64,000 nt of DNA. Origin: Effusibacillus pohliae DSM 22757. GTDB taxonomy: Bacteria > Bacillota > Bacilli > Tumebacillales > Effusibacillaceae. The stretch is from positions 1 to 64,000 of the forward strand of contig NZ_AQXL01000135.1 in the NCBI RefSeq assembly GCF_000376225.1. The letters are read 5' to 3'. Each line of letters opens with the position of its first letter. Position 1 is the first letter of the stretch. This document shows positions 35,321 to 44,327 of the stretch, in pieces. The notes beneath the pieces are model-generated. The model ran no database searches, was not told where the DNA came from, and saw nothing but the letters and a program-made list of their open reading frames with translations. A program made the translations under genes and the position numbers.

Positions 35321-36427
35321 ATGTCCTATTACCGGGCCCGTATCTCAAAATTGCTGGCGTGGATGGAAACAGCCAAGATCGATCTGGCGATTGTCACATC
35401 GCCGGCCAACGTGATGTACCTGACCGGATTTTACGGCGATCCGCACGAGCGGTGGATGGGGGTGGTCGTTCCCCGGCAAGGCGAGCCTTTTTTGTACGTG
35501 CCGGTGCTTGACCGGAACAAGGCGGAGGCGGTGTGCGATCTGCCCGTGCATACGCATGGTGATGAGGATGACGCTGTCAGGCTGCTGCTTGAACTGTTGG
35601 GGTGCGATCCGGCCGGAATCGGGCGGATTGCGATTGAGAAAACCCACATGTCGGTGGCCAGGTCGGAACAGGTGCAGGCCCATTTTTCCGGTTCGATCTT
35701 TGTCAACGCGGAGGAGCGGTTGACCGCGATGCGCCTGCAAAAGGATGAGCAGGAACTGGCACTGATGCGGCGCGCTGCCCGATTGGCGGACGAAGCGGTG
35801 GCTTTTGCCTTCAGCCAGATTGTGCCGGGCCGCATGGAATATGAAATCGTGCAGGCGATCGAATCGTTTGCGAAACGGCAAGGAGCTGACCGGATGGCGT
35901 TTGACACGATGGTGCTGGCCGGCGAGAAAAGCGCTTTGCCGCACGGGGCACCCGGTACGCGCGAGATCCGCCGGGGGGATCTGTTGTTGATCGACCTGGG
36001 CATTGTCTGGCAGGGGTACTGCTCGGACATCACCCGCACGGTCGCCGTCGGCGAAGCCAGCGATCGGCAGCGGGCAATCTATGAGGCGGTGCGCAAAGCG
36101 AATGAAGCTGCAATCGCGGCGGTCAAGCCGGGAGTGGAAGCGGCTGCCGTCGACCGGGCGGCCCGGGACGTGATCGCGGAGGCCGGATTTGCCGATTCTT
36201 TCACCCACCGGGTGGGGCACGGCCTTGGCATCGAGATCCACGAACCGCCGTCCGTTCACGGAAAAAATGGGCAGCGGCTGCTGCCGGGAACAGTGTTTAC
36301 GATTGAGCCCGGCATCTACCTGGCTGATGTCGGCGGTGTTCGCATCGAAGATGACGTACTCGTCACCGAATCGGGCGCCGAGGTGTTGACCGCCTATCCG
36401 AAAGAGCTGCAAATTTTGCCTTTCTGA
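35321..36427 (+). CDS. M24-family Xaa-Pro aminopeptidase/dipeptidase-like protein
   Basis: A 368-residue pita-bread-fold metalloenzyme. The N-terminal creatinase-like domain covers about 1-130. The metal ligands are visible in LLIDLGIVWQGYCSDITRT (two Asp), RVGHGLGIEIHE (His), FTIEPGIY (Glu) and VRIEDDVLV (Glu). ATG at 35321 is preferred over the GTG at 35312 since it keeps a 7-base gap to GAAGGGG. It is monocistronic and cleaves X-Pro peptides or related compounds in the cytoplasm. Confidence 0.9.
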   Translation: MSYYRARISKLLAWMETAKIDLAIVTSPANVMYLTGFYGDPHERWMGVVVPRQGEPFLYVPVLDRNKAEAVCDLPVHTHGDEDDAVRLLLELLGCDPAGIGRIAIEKTHMSVARSEQVQAHFSGSIFVNAEERLTAMRLQKDEQELALMRRAARLADEAVAFAFSQIVPGRMEYEIVQAIESFAKRQGADRMAFDTMVLAGEKSALPHGAPGTREIRRGDLLLIDLGIVWQGYCSDITRTVAVGEASDRQRAIYEAVRKANEAAIAAVKPGVEAAAVDRAARDVIAEAGFADSFTHRVGHGLGIEIHEPPSVHGKNGQRLLPGTVFTIEPGIYLADVGGVRIEDDVLVTESGAEVLTAYPKELQILPF

Positions 36428-36523
36428 CCGTTATCTGTCGAAATCATCTTATCATTTGAACGGCAACCGGATGGAATCGTAATCTGATGCCGGAGCTGTC
36501 CAGTTGCTTCTGCATGGGGGACG

Positions 36524-37684
36524 TCAAAGGTGAAAACCGGCCAAAATGCCGAACCCGAGCAGACCGAACAGCGCGGATGCAGCCAGCAGGCGGTGCGCCC
36601 GAAACGGCTGCTGCGGCAATCCGACCGCCGCCGCGGCCAAAAATCCGCCAGCCAGTCCTCCGATATGTCCCGAGTTGCTGATGTTCGGAATCATCAGGCC
36701 CAACAGCAGGTTGATCGCCAACGTCGTCCAGATGGCGCTGCCCATCGTTCGGCGGAAGAACTCCCTGCGCTGCGTTCCAAAGTAGAGGAGGGCGCCGAGA
36801 ATTCCGAAAATGGCGCCCGAGGCGCCGACGGCCGGATACGGCGACGCGGCGAAGCTCGCCACATTGCCTGAAATGCCGGCCAGCAGGAAAATCAGCAAAA
36901 ACCGGTTGCTGCCAAAAATCCACTCCGCATTCCGCAACGAATACAAAGCGAAAGCGTTGACCAGCAAGTGCAGGACATTCAGATGCAGGAACATCGGGGT
37001 GACCAGCCGCCAATATTCGCCCGCCAGAATCCGTTCGTTCACCTTCGCGCCAAACCGAATCAAGACGGCGGACGGATCCCCCGCCCCGGCCGCCCACATC
37101 CAGGCGAACAGACCGATCATGATTGCCAGCAGGGAATAGACCGCTTTCGAGGATGTCTCCACGAATACGTTGCGCCATTCTGTGTCCCGCCGCTCCAACG
37201 TCTCCAGAATTTGTTGCTGCAGTTCCTGTGGCGGGAGCGGTTGATCGGTACGGTCGGCGGCGGCCAGCACGGTCGATTCCGGCAGGATGCCTTTGCTGAT
37301 CCAGGGAAGGTTGGAGGCGAACCGTTTGCTTTCCAGATCGAGCCAGGCGGTGTACACCGCTATATCAGGCGCCATTTCATGCCGCTCCAGCGTTTTCAAA
37401 GTCTGTTGTAGCCGTTCGTCGGGAGCGGTCGGAAACGTGATCAGTTGAACTACCGTGATGCCGCTCAGAGGGTGTTCGCTCAGGATGTCGCGGGCGCGGG
37501 CGAAGGAACTGTCCAGAAGCGCCTGCACCGGTTCCGGGAAGCCCCGCACCAGCCGAAGCAGCACTCCCCGCCGCCCGTCCGATTTGAACAGAGACGTTTC
37601 CGGAAACAGCACGCCCGGCGGAAACCATGCGTACCCCTCTTTTTGAATTAGCTCGCGGGCCAGGACCAGTTCAAATGATTCCAT
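36524..37684 (-). CDS. Rhomboid-family intramembrane serine protease
   Basis: A 386-residue protein with a soluble N-terminal domain of about 160 residues and about seven membrane helices. Catalytic residues are Ser in GASGAIFG and His in SGHIGGLAGGF, with the oxyanion Asn/His region HLNVLHLLVN. It cleaves membrane-spanning substrates; B. subtilis GluP (YqgP) has the same layout and also handles magnesium-transporter turnover. The start at 37684 (MESFEL) is taken; the ORF allows seven more residues. Confidence 0.92.
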   Translation of the reverse strand: MESFELVLARELIQKEGYAWFPPGVLFPETSLFKSDGRRGVLLRLVRGFPEPVQALLDSSFARARDILSEHPLSGITVVQLITFPTAPDERLQQTLKTLERHEMAPDIAVYTAWLDLESKRFASNLPWISKGILPESTVLAAADRTDQPLPPQELQQQILETLERRDTEWRNVFVETSSKAVYSLLAIMIGLFAWMWAAGAGDPSAVLIRFGAKVNERILAGEYWRLVTPMFLHLNVLHLLVNAFALYSLRNAEWIFGSNRFLLIFLLAGISGNVASFAASPYPAVGASGAIFGILGALLYFGTQRREFFRRTMGSAIWTTLAINLLLGLMIPNISNSGHIGGLAGGFLAAAAVGLPQQPFRAHRLLAASALFGLLGFGILAGFHL

Positions 37685-38029
37685 GCATTCTCCACTCCGT
37701 TTCACTCCCAGTTTCTCTTATTCGGCCGGTTTGTGCAAGGCCTGGTCCGAAACCTGGCGGACCGTATTGGGGAATGCACCGTCACAAGCCTCTTTCATGC
37801 AATGCGGTGGGAGAGCAAACTGCCTGATTCCCCGGCAGGGCCGAGGGCTTTGCAAGCGGTGCAGGGTTTGCTATACTGTATTTTGTAAGGATCGTCACAT
37901 ACGAATCGAAAACATTCGCATATACTACGATTAGAACAAGGTACTCGCTTGGAGTTTGCGAATGTGTTGCCGTTAGTTGGTGATACTAGCAAGCGGTATG
38001 GTTGATCCATTGTTATGGAGGTGTCTGCG
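37685..38029 (+). promoter_or_regulatory. Intergenic region before nfu with candidate promoter
   Basis: TTGCAA (37850-37855) and TATACT (37872-37877) are spaced by 16 bases and face the nfu gene, leaving a leader of about 145 bases. Some short dyads are present, but no known riboswitch pattern was recognised and no gene is seen. Confidence 0.45.
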
Positions 38030-38263
38030 ATGGAAGATTTGCGTGAACGCGTGCAGAACGCACTGGATAAAATCCGCCCGGGCCTGATGGCGGACGGCGG
38101 GGATGCGGAACTGGTGGATGTCGATCCGGAAAAAGGCATTGCCACCATTCGCATGGTGGGCGCATGCGGCGGTTGCCCGATGTCAACGATGACGCTGAAA
38201 ATGGGAATTGAACGCACCATTCGCGCGGCCGTTCCCGAAATCAAGGAAGTGATCGCCGTTTAA
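38030..38263 (+). CDS. NifU C-terminal-domain (Nfu) iron-sulfur carrier
   Basis: A 77-residue single-domain Nfu protein with the cluster-binding GACGGCPMS (CxxC). It carries [4Fe-4S] clusters to target proteins. ATG at 38030 follows GGAGGTG; the earlier ATG at 38015 overlaps that ribosome site. It is monocistronic and 78 bases upstream of the thioredoxin gene. Confidence 0.93.
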   Translation: MEDLRERVQNALDKIRPGLMADGGDAELVDVDPEKGIATIRMVGACGGCPMSTMTLKMGIERTIRAAVPEIKEVIAV

Positions 38264-38341
38264 TGGCGGAGGGAACATCGTTCCCGCGATGGTTCAATTT
38301 TGAATCTAGCTGGTTTTTTTGGCATACAGGGAGGTCCTCAC

Positions 38342-38668
38342 ATGGCTGCAAATGCAGTGGTGAAAATCACCGATCAAACATTTGAACAAACGATCCGATC
38401 CGACAAGCCGGTGTTGGTCGATTTTTGGGCGGAATGGTGCGGTCCCTGCCGGATGCTCGCACCGATTTTGGACGAGGTTGCGGCCGAATATGGCGAAAAG
38501 CTCACCGTTGCGAAACTGAACGTCGACGAAAATCCGGCTACGTCGCAAAAGTTCGGAATCATGTCGATTCCGACCATGCTGGTCTTTAAAAACGGCCAAG
38601 TCGTGAAGACTCTTGTCGGTTACATGTCCAAAAAGGACCTGCTCGACAAGTTGGCGGATGTAATGTAA
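38342..38668 (+). CDS. trxA: Thioredoxin
   Basis: A 108-residue thioredoxin with the redox motif WAEWCGPCRM and the cis-Pro segment SIPTML. It reduces disulfides and may reduce the resolving cysteine of the Sec-peroxiredoxin. ATG at 38342 follows GGGAGGTCC. A terminator follows directly. Confidence 0.96.
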   Translation: MAANAVVKITDQTFEQTIRSDKPVLVDFWAEWCGPCRMLAPILDEVAAEYGEKLTVAKLNVDENPATSQKFGIMSIPTMLVFKNGQVVKTLVGYMSKKDLLDKLADVM

Positions 38669-38683
38669 TGGTTGACCACACAA

Positions 38684-38716
38684 GAGTCGTGCCCAGGGCG
38701 CGGCTCCATTTTTTTA
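38684..38716 (+). terminator. Terminator after trxA
   Basis: GAGTCGTGCC pairs with GGCGCGGCTC (three G-U pairs), then CATTTTTTT. Confidence 0.82.
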
Positions 38717-38758
38717 ACTCAAACTTTTTCATATCTGCTGGGGGTCGGAGGGATCTGG

Positions 38759-39613
38759 TTGTTAAAGATTGGCGCAAACGTTTCGATTGCAAAGACGGGC
38801 ATGCTGGCTGCCGTTGAAGAGACCATTTCGTATCATGCAAATACTTTCATGATTTACACCCGCTCAAACCGCGGGGGCAAGGCCCGGCCGATCGAGGAGT
38901 TTAACCGGGATGAAGCGGCGGAGCTGATGAAGCAGCACGGGATTGTCGATCCGGTTGTGCATGCTCCCTACTTGATCAATCTTGCGTCACCGGTTGAGAA
39001 CACGTGGGAGTATGGGGTGGAATTGCTGCGGGAAGACATTCGGCGCACATCCTATCTGGGGATCAAATATCTCGTGTTCCATCCGGGCGCGCATGTTGGA
39101 CAAGGGGCCAGCTACGCGGTCAAGCGGATCGCCGAAGGGTTAAACGCGATCCTGACCGGGGACGAAGACCTGTTTGTCTGTTTGGAAACGATGGCGGGGG
39201 ACGGTTCAAAAGTCGGCAACAGCTTCGAAGAGATTGCGGAAATCATTTCACTCGTTAAGCACAAAGACCGTCTGGGCGTCTGCGGTGACACCTGCCATAT
39301 GTATTCGTACGGCTATGACATTGTGAACGATTTTGACGGGGTGATGCAAAAATTTGATGACATCATCGGCCTCGACCGGCTTAAAGTGTTTCATATCAAC
39401 GATTCGAAAACCCCGTTCGGTTCCCGCAAGGACCGGCACGAGAACATCGGCCTCGGGTCGATCGGCATTGAAGCGATGAAACGCATTGTCTACCATGATT
39501 TGTTAAAGGACATGCCGCTTATTCTGGAAACGCCGGAAGGGCGCTACAAAGAAGAGATCGCGCTGCTGCGGGGCGAAATCGAGCGGCCGGGCTATCTTGA
39601 TTCGCGCCGTTAA
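38759..39613 (+). CDS. nfo: Endonuclease IV (AP endonuclease)
   Basis: A 284-residue TIM-barrel enzyme that nicks DNA at abasic sites using three zinc ions. Metal-site segments are [43 protein letters not shown] and FHINDSK followed by DRHENIG. The start is TTG at 38759 ([10 protein letters not shown]) after GGAGGG; the upstream in-frame extension runs through the trxA terminator. Confidence 0.95.
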   Translation: MLKIGANVSIAKTGMLAAVEETISYHANTFMIYTRSNRGGKARPIEEFNRDEAAELMKQHGIVDPVVHAPYLINLASPVENTWEYGVELLREDIRRTSYLGIKYLVFHPGAHVGQGASYAVKRIAEGLNAILTGDEDLFVCLETMAGDGSKVGNSFEEIAEIISLVKHKDRLGVCGDTCHMYSYGYDIVNDFDGVMQKFDDIIGLDRLKVFHINDSKTPFGSRKDRHENIGLGSIGIEAMKRIVYHDLLKDMPLILETPEGRYKEEIALLRGEIERPGYLDSRR

Positions 39614-39746
39614 ATTCTATGGATCACCATTCCCTGCTGCCCTTCAACGTTCACAGTTTTGTCAGCGGAAAGCCTGTTCATTCCGCCAGCGATGGTATAT
39701 AATGTGTTCGAGCAACCAGTACACACAACGATTTGGAGGAAGCAGC

Positions 39747-39977
39747 ATGTTTCAACAAATTGGGTTTCCCGGTTTGGTGCTGATTTTGATTATCGCGCTG
39801 ATCGTGTTTGGACCGAGCAAGCTGCCGGAACTCGGCCGCGCGTTCGGCCGCACGTTGCGGGAATTTAAAGATGCGACAAAAGGACTGGCGGATGACGACG
39901 CTTCCACCATCTCAAAGACGGAAGTGAAGCCGGAAGTTAACCAGCTTAAACCGGAACCGGCTGAACCGAAAAAATAA
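39747..39977 (+). CDS. tatA: Twin-arginine translocase subunit TatA
   Basis: A 76-residue protein with one N-terminal membrane helix ending in [21 protein letters not shown], the TatA/E amphipathic helix. An acidic/lysine-rich tail follows. It forms the pore for folded, cofactor-bearing proteins. ATG at 39747 follows TTGGAGGAAG. No tatC lies beside it; tatC is expected elsewhere. Confidence 0.94.
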   Translation: MFQQIGFPGLVLILIIALIVFGPSKLPELGRAFGRTLREFKDATKGLADDDASTISKTEVKPEVNQLKPEPAEPKK

Positions 39978-39985
39978 ATCGCGAC

Positions 39986-40018
39986 AAACGCTCGGTAAAC
40001 CGGGCGTTTTGCTTTTCC
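39986..40018 (+). terminator. Terminator after tatA
   Basis: AAACGCTCGG pairs with CCGGGCGTTT over a TAAA loop, followed by TGCTTTTC. Confidence 0.85.
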
Positions 40019-40349
40019 CGATGCTGTTGACAAGGAGACAGGGATTTCATTTTGACAGATTTGGCAGACGGTTGTAAAATATAGAAAAATGGTCAACCTG
40101 TGAAACTCGCTGGTTGGCTATTGCGGAACGTTTGCTAGGTTGGTGCTGCTATAACGGATGGTTGTAGGAGTATTTACCGGCATAAAACAATCTCTGGTTC
40201 GCCAGAAGTTTGTTTTATGTCGGTTTTCATTTTTTTGGGGAAGTGCCAGCCTCATCGTATCGGGAAAGTGGGTGAGAGAGCAGTTTGGTACCTGTTGGCT
40301 GCAACCGGTGGTCAGAAAAATCTCGAAATGGGAAAGGAGTCATCCAAAC
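40019..40349. other. Leader region of the OFA transporter gene
   Basis: About 330 bases without a gene. It holds the duplicated UUCG-capped palindrome (listed at 40177-40223) with a T-run after it. The palindrome lies inside the presumed leader of the transporter gene and could act as an attenuator. No clear -35/-10 pair was fixed. Confidence 0.5.
40177..40223 (+). repeat. Copy 1 of a 47-base UUCG-capped palindrome
   Basis: CCGGCATAAAACAA pairs with TTGTTTTATGTCGG over a small internal loop, closed by CTGG-TTCG-CCAG. A run of TTTT and then TTTTTTT follows. A second copy at 42073-42119 is identical over 43 consecutive bases. Confidence 0.88.
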
Positions 40350-41615
40350 GTGCAACAAGTGAAAAATCGTTGGCTGATTGCGGCGGCGGCCGTCGGCATC
40401 CACATCTCGATCGGCTCGGTGTACGCCTGGAGTGTGTTCACAAAGCCGCTGATGAAGCAATTCGGCTGGAATCTGCAGCAGGTGTCGTTGACATTCAGTA
40501 TCGCCATTCTGTTCCTCGGGCTATCGGCCGCCTTCCTCGGCCATTTTGTCGAGAAACACGGACCGAGGCGATCGGGCACGCTGTCGGCGATATTTTTCGG
40601 ACTCGGCATCATCGGTTCCGGTCTGGCGGTGAAACTCGGATCGCTGCCGCTTCTGTATCTGTTTTACGGCGTGCTGGGAGGAATCGGGCTTGGCGTCGGG
40701 TATATCACACCGGTCTCGTCATTGGTCAAATGGTTTCCTGACAGGCGTGGACTGGCTACCGGTTTGGCGATTATGGGATTTGGTTTCGCTTCGCTGATCA
40801 GCAGTCCGATTATGGCACGGTTGATTCAGTCGGTCGGCATTGCCGAGACATTCTTTGTTCTGGGAAGCGTTTATTTCGTCATAATCTTTTCCGCCGCCCA
40901 GTATCTGTCGCCGCCGCCGGAAGGCTGGATGCCTCGCGGGTTTCAGGCACAGGTGGAGTCCGGTGCCAAAAAGGTGAACCAGGATCTCTCGCAGTTGACT
41001 GCCAATGAAGCGGTCAAAACGCGGCGGTTTTGGTACCTGTGGATCATGCTGTTCATTAATGTGACTTGCGGGATCGCGATTCTTTCTGTCGCCTCGCCGA
41101 TGGCGCAGGAGATTGCCGGCATGACGCCGATCGCTGCTGCGACGATGGTCGGGTTATTGGGATTGTTCAACGGAGCGGGGCGGATAGGCTGGGCATCCGT
41201 TTCCGACTACATTGGCAGGCCGAATGTGTACACCGCGTTTTTCGTGCTCCAAATCATTGCATTTTTTCTGTTGCCGTCCTCCACGAATGCGCTGCTGTTT
41301 CAAGTTCTGCTGTTCCTGATCATGACTTGTTACGGCGGCGGCTTCGCTTCGATCCCCGCCTACATAGGGGATCTGTTTGGGACGAAGCAGTTGGGGGCGA
41401 TTCATGGATACGTGTTAACCGCCTGGTCGGCCGCCGGACTGGCGGGACCGATTTTCACCTCTTGGCTGCGGGAAACGACCAACAGCTACACCGGCACTTT
41501 GTATGTGTTTGCGGTCATGTTTTGCGCAGCATTGACCGTTTCGTTGCTGATCCGGTTGGACATCAAACGTCTGCGGGCCGGTAACCATCCCCGCAAGTTC
41601 GATCTGGCGGGGTAA
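40350..41615 (+). CDS. OFA-family major facilitator (oxalate/formate antiporter-like)
   Basis: A 421-residue 12-helix transporter. OFA features are an N-terminal GIHISIGSVYAWSVFTKPL helix, GGIGLGVGYITPVSSLVKWFPDRRGLATG after helix 4 and a SVSDYIGRPNVY inter-half loop. Members carry oxalate, formate or other monocarboxylates. GTG at 40350 follows GGAAAGGAGT; an earlier in-frame extension crosses the palindromic repeat. The formate dehydrogenase, FdhD and MobA genes nearby suggest a formate-related substrate. Confidence 0.85.
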   Translation: MQQVKNRWLIAAAAVGIHISIGSVYAWSVFTKPLMKQFGWNLQQVSLTFSIAILFLGLSAAFLGHFVEKHGPRRSGTLSAIFFGLGIIGSGLAVKLGSLPLLYLFYGVLGGIGLGVGYITPVSSLVKWFPDRRGLATGLAIMGFGFASLISSPIMARLIQSVGIAETFFVLGSVYFVIIFSAAQYLSPPPEGWMPRGFQAQVESGAKKVNQDLSQLTANEAVKTRRFWYLWIMLFINVTCGIAILSVASPMAQEIAGMTPIAAATMVGLLGLFNGAGRIGWASVSDYIGRPNVYTAFFVLQIIAFFLLPSSTNALLFQVLLFLIMTCYGGGFASIPAYIGDLFGTKQLGAIHGYVLTAWSAAGLAGPIFTSWLRETTNSYTGTLYVFAVMFCAALTVSLLIRLDIKRLRAGNHPRKFDLAG

Positions 41616-41708
41616 GCGGCACTGACTAGGTATAACGTACCTTTTTTTACCGGATTTGTTTTTGTATACTGATAGATAGGATCTGCTCAATCGGGGTGAA
41701 TTGGCGGA

Positions 41709-42062
41709 GTGAAGAACAAAGAGGCGCTGTTCAATGAGATCGTCCGGCGGGTTCGCAAGGATCATTTCGGTAAAGGGCCGGAGAAGATCAAAACCACTTT
41801 TGTCGACAATATGGCGATCTCGATACTGCACGGGAACCTGACTCCGACCGAAAAGTTCATTGCCCAGACGCCGCAAGGGGCGGATATGATCCACACGGCC
41901 CGCACCAAAATGATCCAGCGGGTGTACGCCGACAAGGTACCGGAAGGCATGGAGGAAGTAGTCGGGGCCAAACTGTTGTATCTGTTTTCCGATTTTAAGG
42001 TGGAAGAAGATATGGCGGTATCCGTGTTTATTTTCGACCGCAAAATCGATGTCGATGAATAG
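41709..42062 (+). CDS. DUF2294 protein (copy 1)
   Basis: A 117-residue soluble protein of the DUF2294 family. Hallmarks are GKGPEKIKTTFVDNMAI and LTPTEKFIAQTPQG, then RTKMIQRVY and a C-terminal DMAVSVFIFDR. It is paralogous to the protein at 44328 (GRGPTKITTTF, LTPVEKFIAS). Function is not established; in this window both copies flank formate dehydrogenase genes. GTG at 41709 is used, with GGGGTGA nine bases before it. Confidence 0.85.
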   Translation: MKNKEALFNEIVRRVRKDHFGKGPEKIKTTFVDNMAISILHGNLTPTEKFIAQTPQGADMIHTARTKMIQRVYADKVPEGMEEVVGAKLLYLFSDFKVEEDMAVSVFIFDRKIDVDE

Positions 42063-42072
42063 CCTCGAATTG

Positions 42073-42119
42073 CCGGCATAAAACAATCTCTGGTTCGCCA
42101 GAAGTTTGTTTTATGCCGA
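42073..42119 (+). repeat. Copy 2 of the 47-base UUCG-capped palindrome
   Basis: CCGGCATAAAACAA...CTGG-TTCG-CCAG...TTGTTTTATGCCG followed by ATTTTTT, just after the DUF2294 gene. Same orientation as copy 1; only a T/C and the last base differ. It would work as a terminator here. Confidence 0.9.
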
Positions 42120-42202
42120 TTTTTTATGCTTCACCCAATTCGCCTGCACATCTGGAAAATAACTGCCGGCAGCGAACAACCGGACAATTGTAGTAACAAT
42201 GA

Positions 42203-42670
42203 ATGCAGGAACTCGATTTCTTGAAAAAATTTCACCAAAGGGTGATCCTTTTGTTCACAAGACGCTCCCCCAACCCGTACAAACTGCTGCTGGAAGCGAA
42301 ATACCTGGCGCAGGACAACTCCTACCAATACCGTGCCATTCTTCGGTATTTTTACGAACAGCAGCAACGATACTGAAACCGGCTGAACCGGAGGAGATTT
42401 ACCGCGCGGTTCGGGAGCGGATGGATCCGCAAGACGCCGCCGCGTATACGGAAGAGCTGCTGCATCAGGACTTGCAGCAGCTGTATGGGTGGGGGAAACC
42501 TGGTTCGGAGACAATCAAGGTATCCAAGATCGAAGATTTCAAGAAAAAAAGGTACTGGTACCAGGCGAGCCTACACCATTCGCCTGAAACGGCTGGTGGA
42601 AGAACTGGAGAGCCTTGGCGAATCGTACGGCGGATCGCTGGAAGTCACCCAGTTCGAGATTTAACTACAT
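42203..42670 (+). pseudogene. Wadjet JetA (TIGR02677/DUF2397) remnant, frameshifted and truncated
   Basis: From ATG 42203 the frame reads MQELDFLKKFHQRVILLF... through YRAILRYFYEQQQRY and hits TGA at 42374. A shifted frame then continues with EEIYRAVRERMDPQDAAAYT and DLQQLYGWG, KIEDFKKKRYWYQ, and later VEELESLG in yet another frame. This order matches the start of JetA of type I Wadjet plasmid-defence systems. At least two frameshifts and loss of roughly two thirds of the protein make it nonfunctional. Confidence 0.72.
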
Positions 42671-42917
42671 CATGAACCCGCAGGCGTTGTGGGGCGATTA
42701 CGACACCGTCTCCAGCCTGTCGATCTGCCAGTTGATCCGCCCGAAAAACGCGGACTACGTAACCGTCGTTCGCTATCGATGGGATGGTCTGGTTTTGCAG
42801 TTGCTGGATGGTGAAAGCGGGGGGCCGGGCACCCAGGAGTCAGAATCCGCAGAGTTGGCAACGTTGGACAGAGAGGTGGCTGCCGGAATCGATCAGGAAG
42901 GTGGGGGCGATGAGTAA
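42671..42917 (+). pseudogene. Wadjet JetC (TIGR02680, SMC-like) C-terminal remnant
   Basis: The open frame ...LWGDYDTVSSLSICQLIRPK...DYVTVVRYRWDGLVLQLL... ends at TAA 42915-42917. It has no start of its own and joins directly onto JetA sequence. It overlaps the ATG of the JetD-like remnant at 42909 by 9 bases, the usual JetC-JetD coupling. I assign JetC by position and C-terminal resemblance; everything between JetA and this tail (JetB and most of JetC) has been deleted. Confidence 0.55.
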
Positions 42918-43320
42918 TGGGCAGGACAAAGAGACATTGCGGCAAAAGGAAACGTTGCGGCAAGCGGTTCATTATTTTCGGACACAAAAAAAACGGGTAC
43001 GACCGGTTGTTTTCGGAGCTGTACCGAAAATACCGCAGTATTGGACGTTTTGGCGGAAAGATCAAGCTGAAGAATTTGTCGTTCCCGGAAGCAGAGGCGC
43101 TGACCGGTTTGTTGAACCGTTTTTTTGAAGCCGGTTCGGACGTCACCATCTCGGCAAAAGATGTGGAACAGGCGATTGGGCAAACCCGCTTTGGCAGCGT
43201 TGGCTTAAAGGCGATTCTCGAAGAATATATGGGGCAGCCTTTGCAGACAAAGAAAGCCGAGCGAGCGGACAGGGAGGCGAGATGGCAAACGTTTGGGCGG
43301 GAACTGTGCCTCGCATACAA
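42909..43320 (+). pseudogene. Wadjet JetD (TIGR02679, Toprim-type nuclease) N-terminal remnant
   Basis: ATG 42909 reads MSNGQDKETL...AVHYFRTQ, then a run of A residues (near 42984) shifts the frame. The other frame continues with GYDRLFSELYRKYRSIGRFGG, KLKNLSFPEAEALTG, DVEQAIGQTRFGSVGLKAIL and the MGQPLQTKK segment. These are the conserved N-terminal features of TIGR02679, the Toprim nuclease subunit. The C-terminal Toprim domain is missing, so nuclease activity is lost. An unassigned ~20-residue fragment follows before fdhD. Confidence 0.68.
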
Positions 43321-43421
43321 ACTGACAAGTGATTCGACCGGTGCCCAGCGGTCTATCAGGAATCGTTTTACGAGCAGCTTTATATGGACATCAGGCAGCG
43401 AATCGTGAGATGAACCAAGAG

Positions 43422-44207
43422 CTAGTGAATGATGCGCTGAGCATGCGTGTAGACGTTCAGTTTCTGCCCCCGCACAAAGCCGACGACGGTGATGCCGAGT
43501 TCGTCCGCCATTTGCAGGGCGAGGTCTGTGGGGGCAGATTTAGAGATGAGGATGCCGATTCCGATTTTGGCCACCTTCAACAGCACTTCCGACGATACCC
43601 GGCCGCTGAAGACGATCAGTTTGTCATGCAGGGAAAACCGGTTTTGCAGCCAGTGTCCGTAAATTTTGTCTAACGTATTGTGCCTGCCAATGTCGGTCCG
43701 CACGATCAGGAGCGAGTCTCTGTCGCAGAGGGCAGCATTGTGGACCCCGCCCGTGTTTTGAAAATGGGAGGAGCTTTGCTGCAACAACTCCATCAGATAC
43801 AAGCATTGCTCGATCGTCACCTGCGCCTTGCTCGTGACGGTCTTGGCCGTTTTTACATCGTTGTGAAAATAGAACGACTGCCGACTTTTGCCGCAGCAGG
43901 AACCGATAAACCGCTTCGAGAAAAACTCCGCGGCGACCGGCTGCTTGTTGCCGATCTCCACATAGGCAAAGCCGCGCTTTTCATCGATTGTGACCGACTC
44001 GATCTCGTCCGGAAAGCGTATAATCCCTTCGGACGCCAGGAATCCGATCGCCATATCGCGCAGGTCGGATGGCGTGCAAACGAGCGTGGCAAACTCGCTG
44101 CCGTTCAACACAATGGTGAGCGGGTATTCGGTCACGATCTCGTCCATCTGCTCGACAAGCCCGCCGCCGTCGTATTTGAGAATCGTCTTTTTGGTTGTGG
44201 CATCCAT
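43422..44207 (-). CDS. fdhD: Formate dehydrogenase accessory sulfurtransferase
   Basis: A 261-residue protein that passes sulfur from the cysteine desulfurase to the molybdenum cofactor of formate dehydrogenase. It has the FdhD hallmarks GFLASEGIIR, the cysteine pair in GSCCGKSR (redox cysteines), GGVHNAAL and the IGRHNTLDKIYG loop followed by SGRVSSEVL. ATG 44207 follows GGGAGAGG. It is oriented opposite to the formate dehydrogenase gene and separated from it by a DUF2294 gene. Confidence 0.95.
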   Translation of the reverse strand: MDATTKKTILKYDGGGLVEQMDEIVTEYPLTIVLNGSEFATLVCTPSDLRDMAIGFLASEGIIRFPDEIESVTIDEKRGFAYVEIGNKQPVAAEFFSKRFIGSCCGKSRQSFYFHNDVKTAKTVTSKAQVTIEQCLYLMELLQQSSSHFQNTGGVHNAALCDRDSLLIVRTDIGRHNTLDKIYGHWLQNRFSLHDKLIVFSGRVSSEVLLKVAKIGIGILISKSAPTDLALQMADELGITVVGFVRGQKLNVYTHAQRIIH

Positions 44208-44327
44208 TGGTCTTCCACCTCTCCCTTTTCAGCAGACGATGCGACCGATATTGTGATGTGTGACGTTTCATGCTATTATATTTTTAAGAGTAAATACGAA
44301 ATTCCAAATCGTCAACAGGTTGGCACT

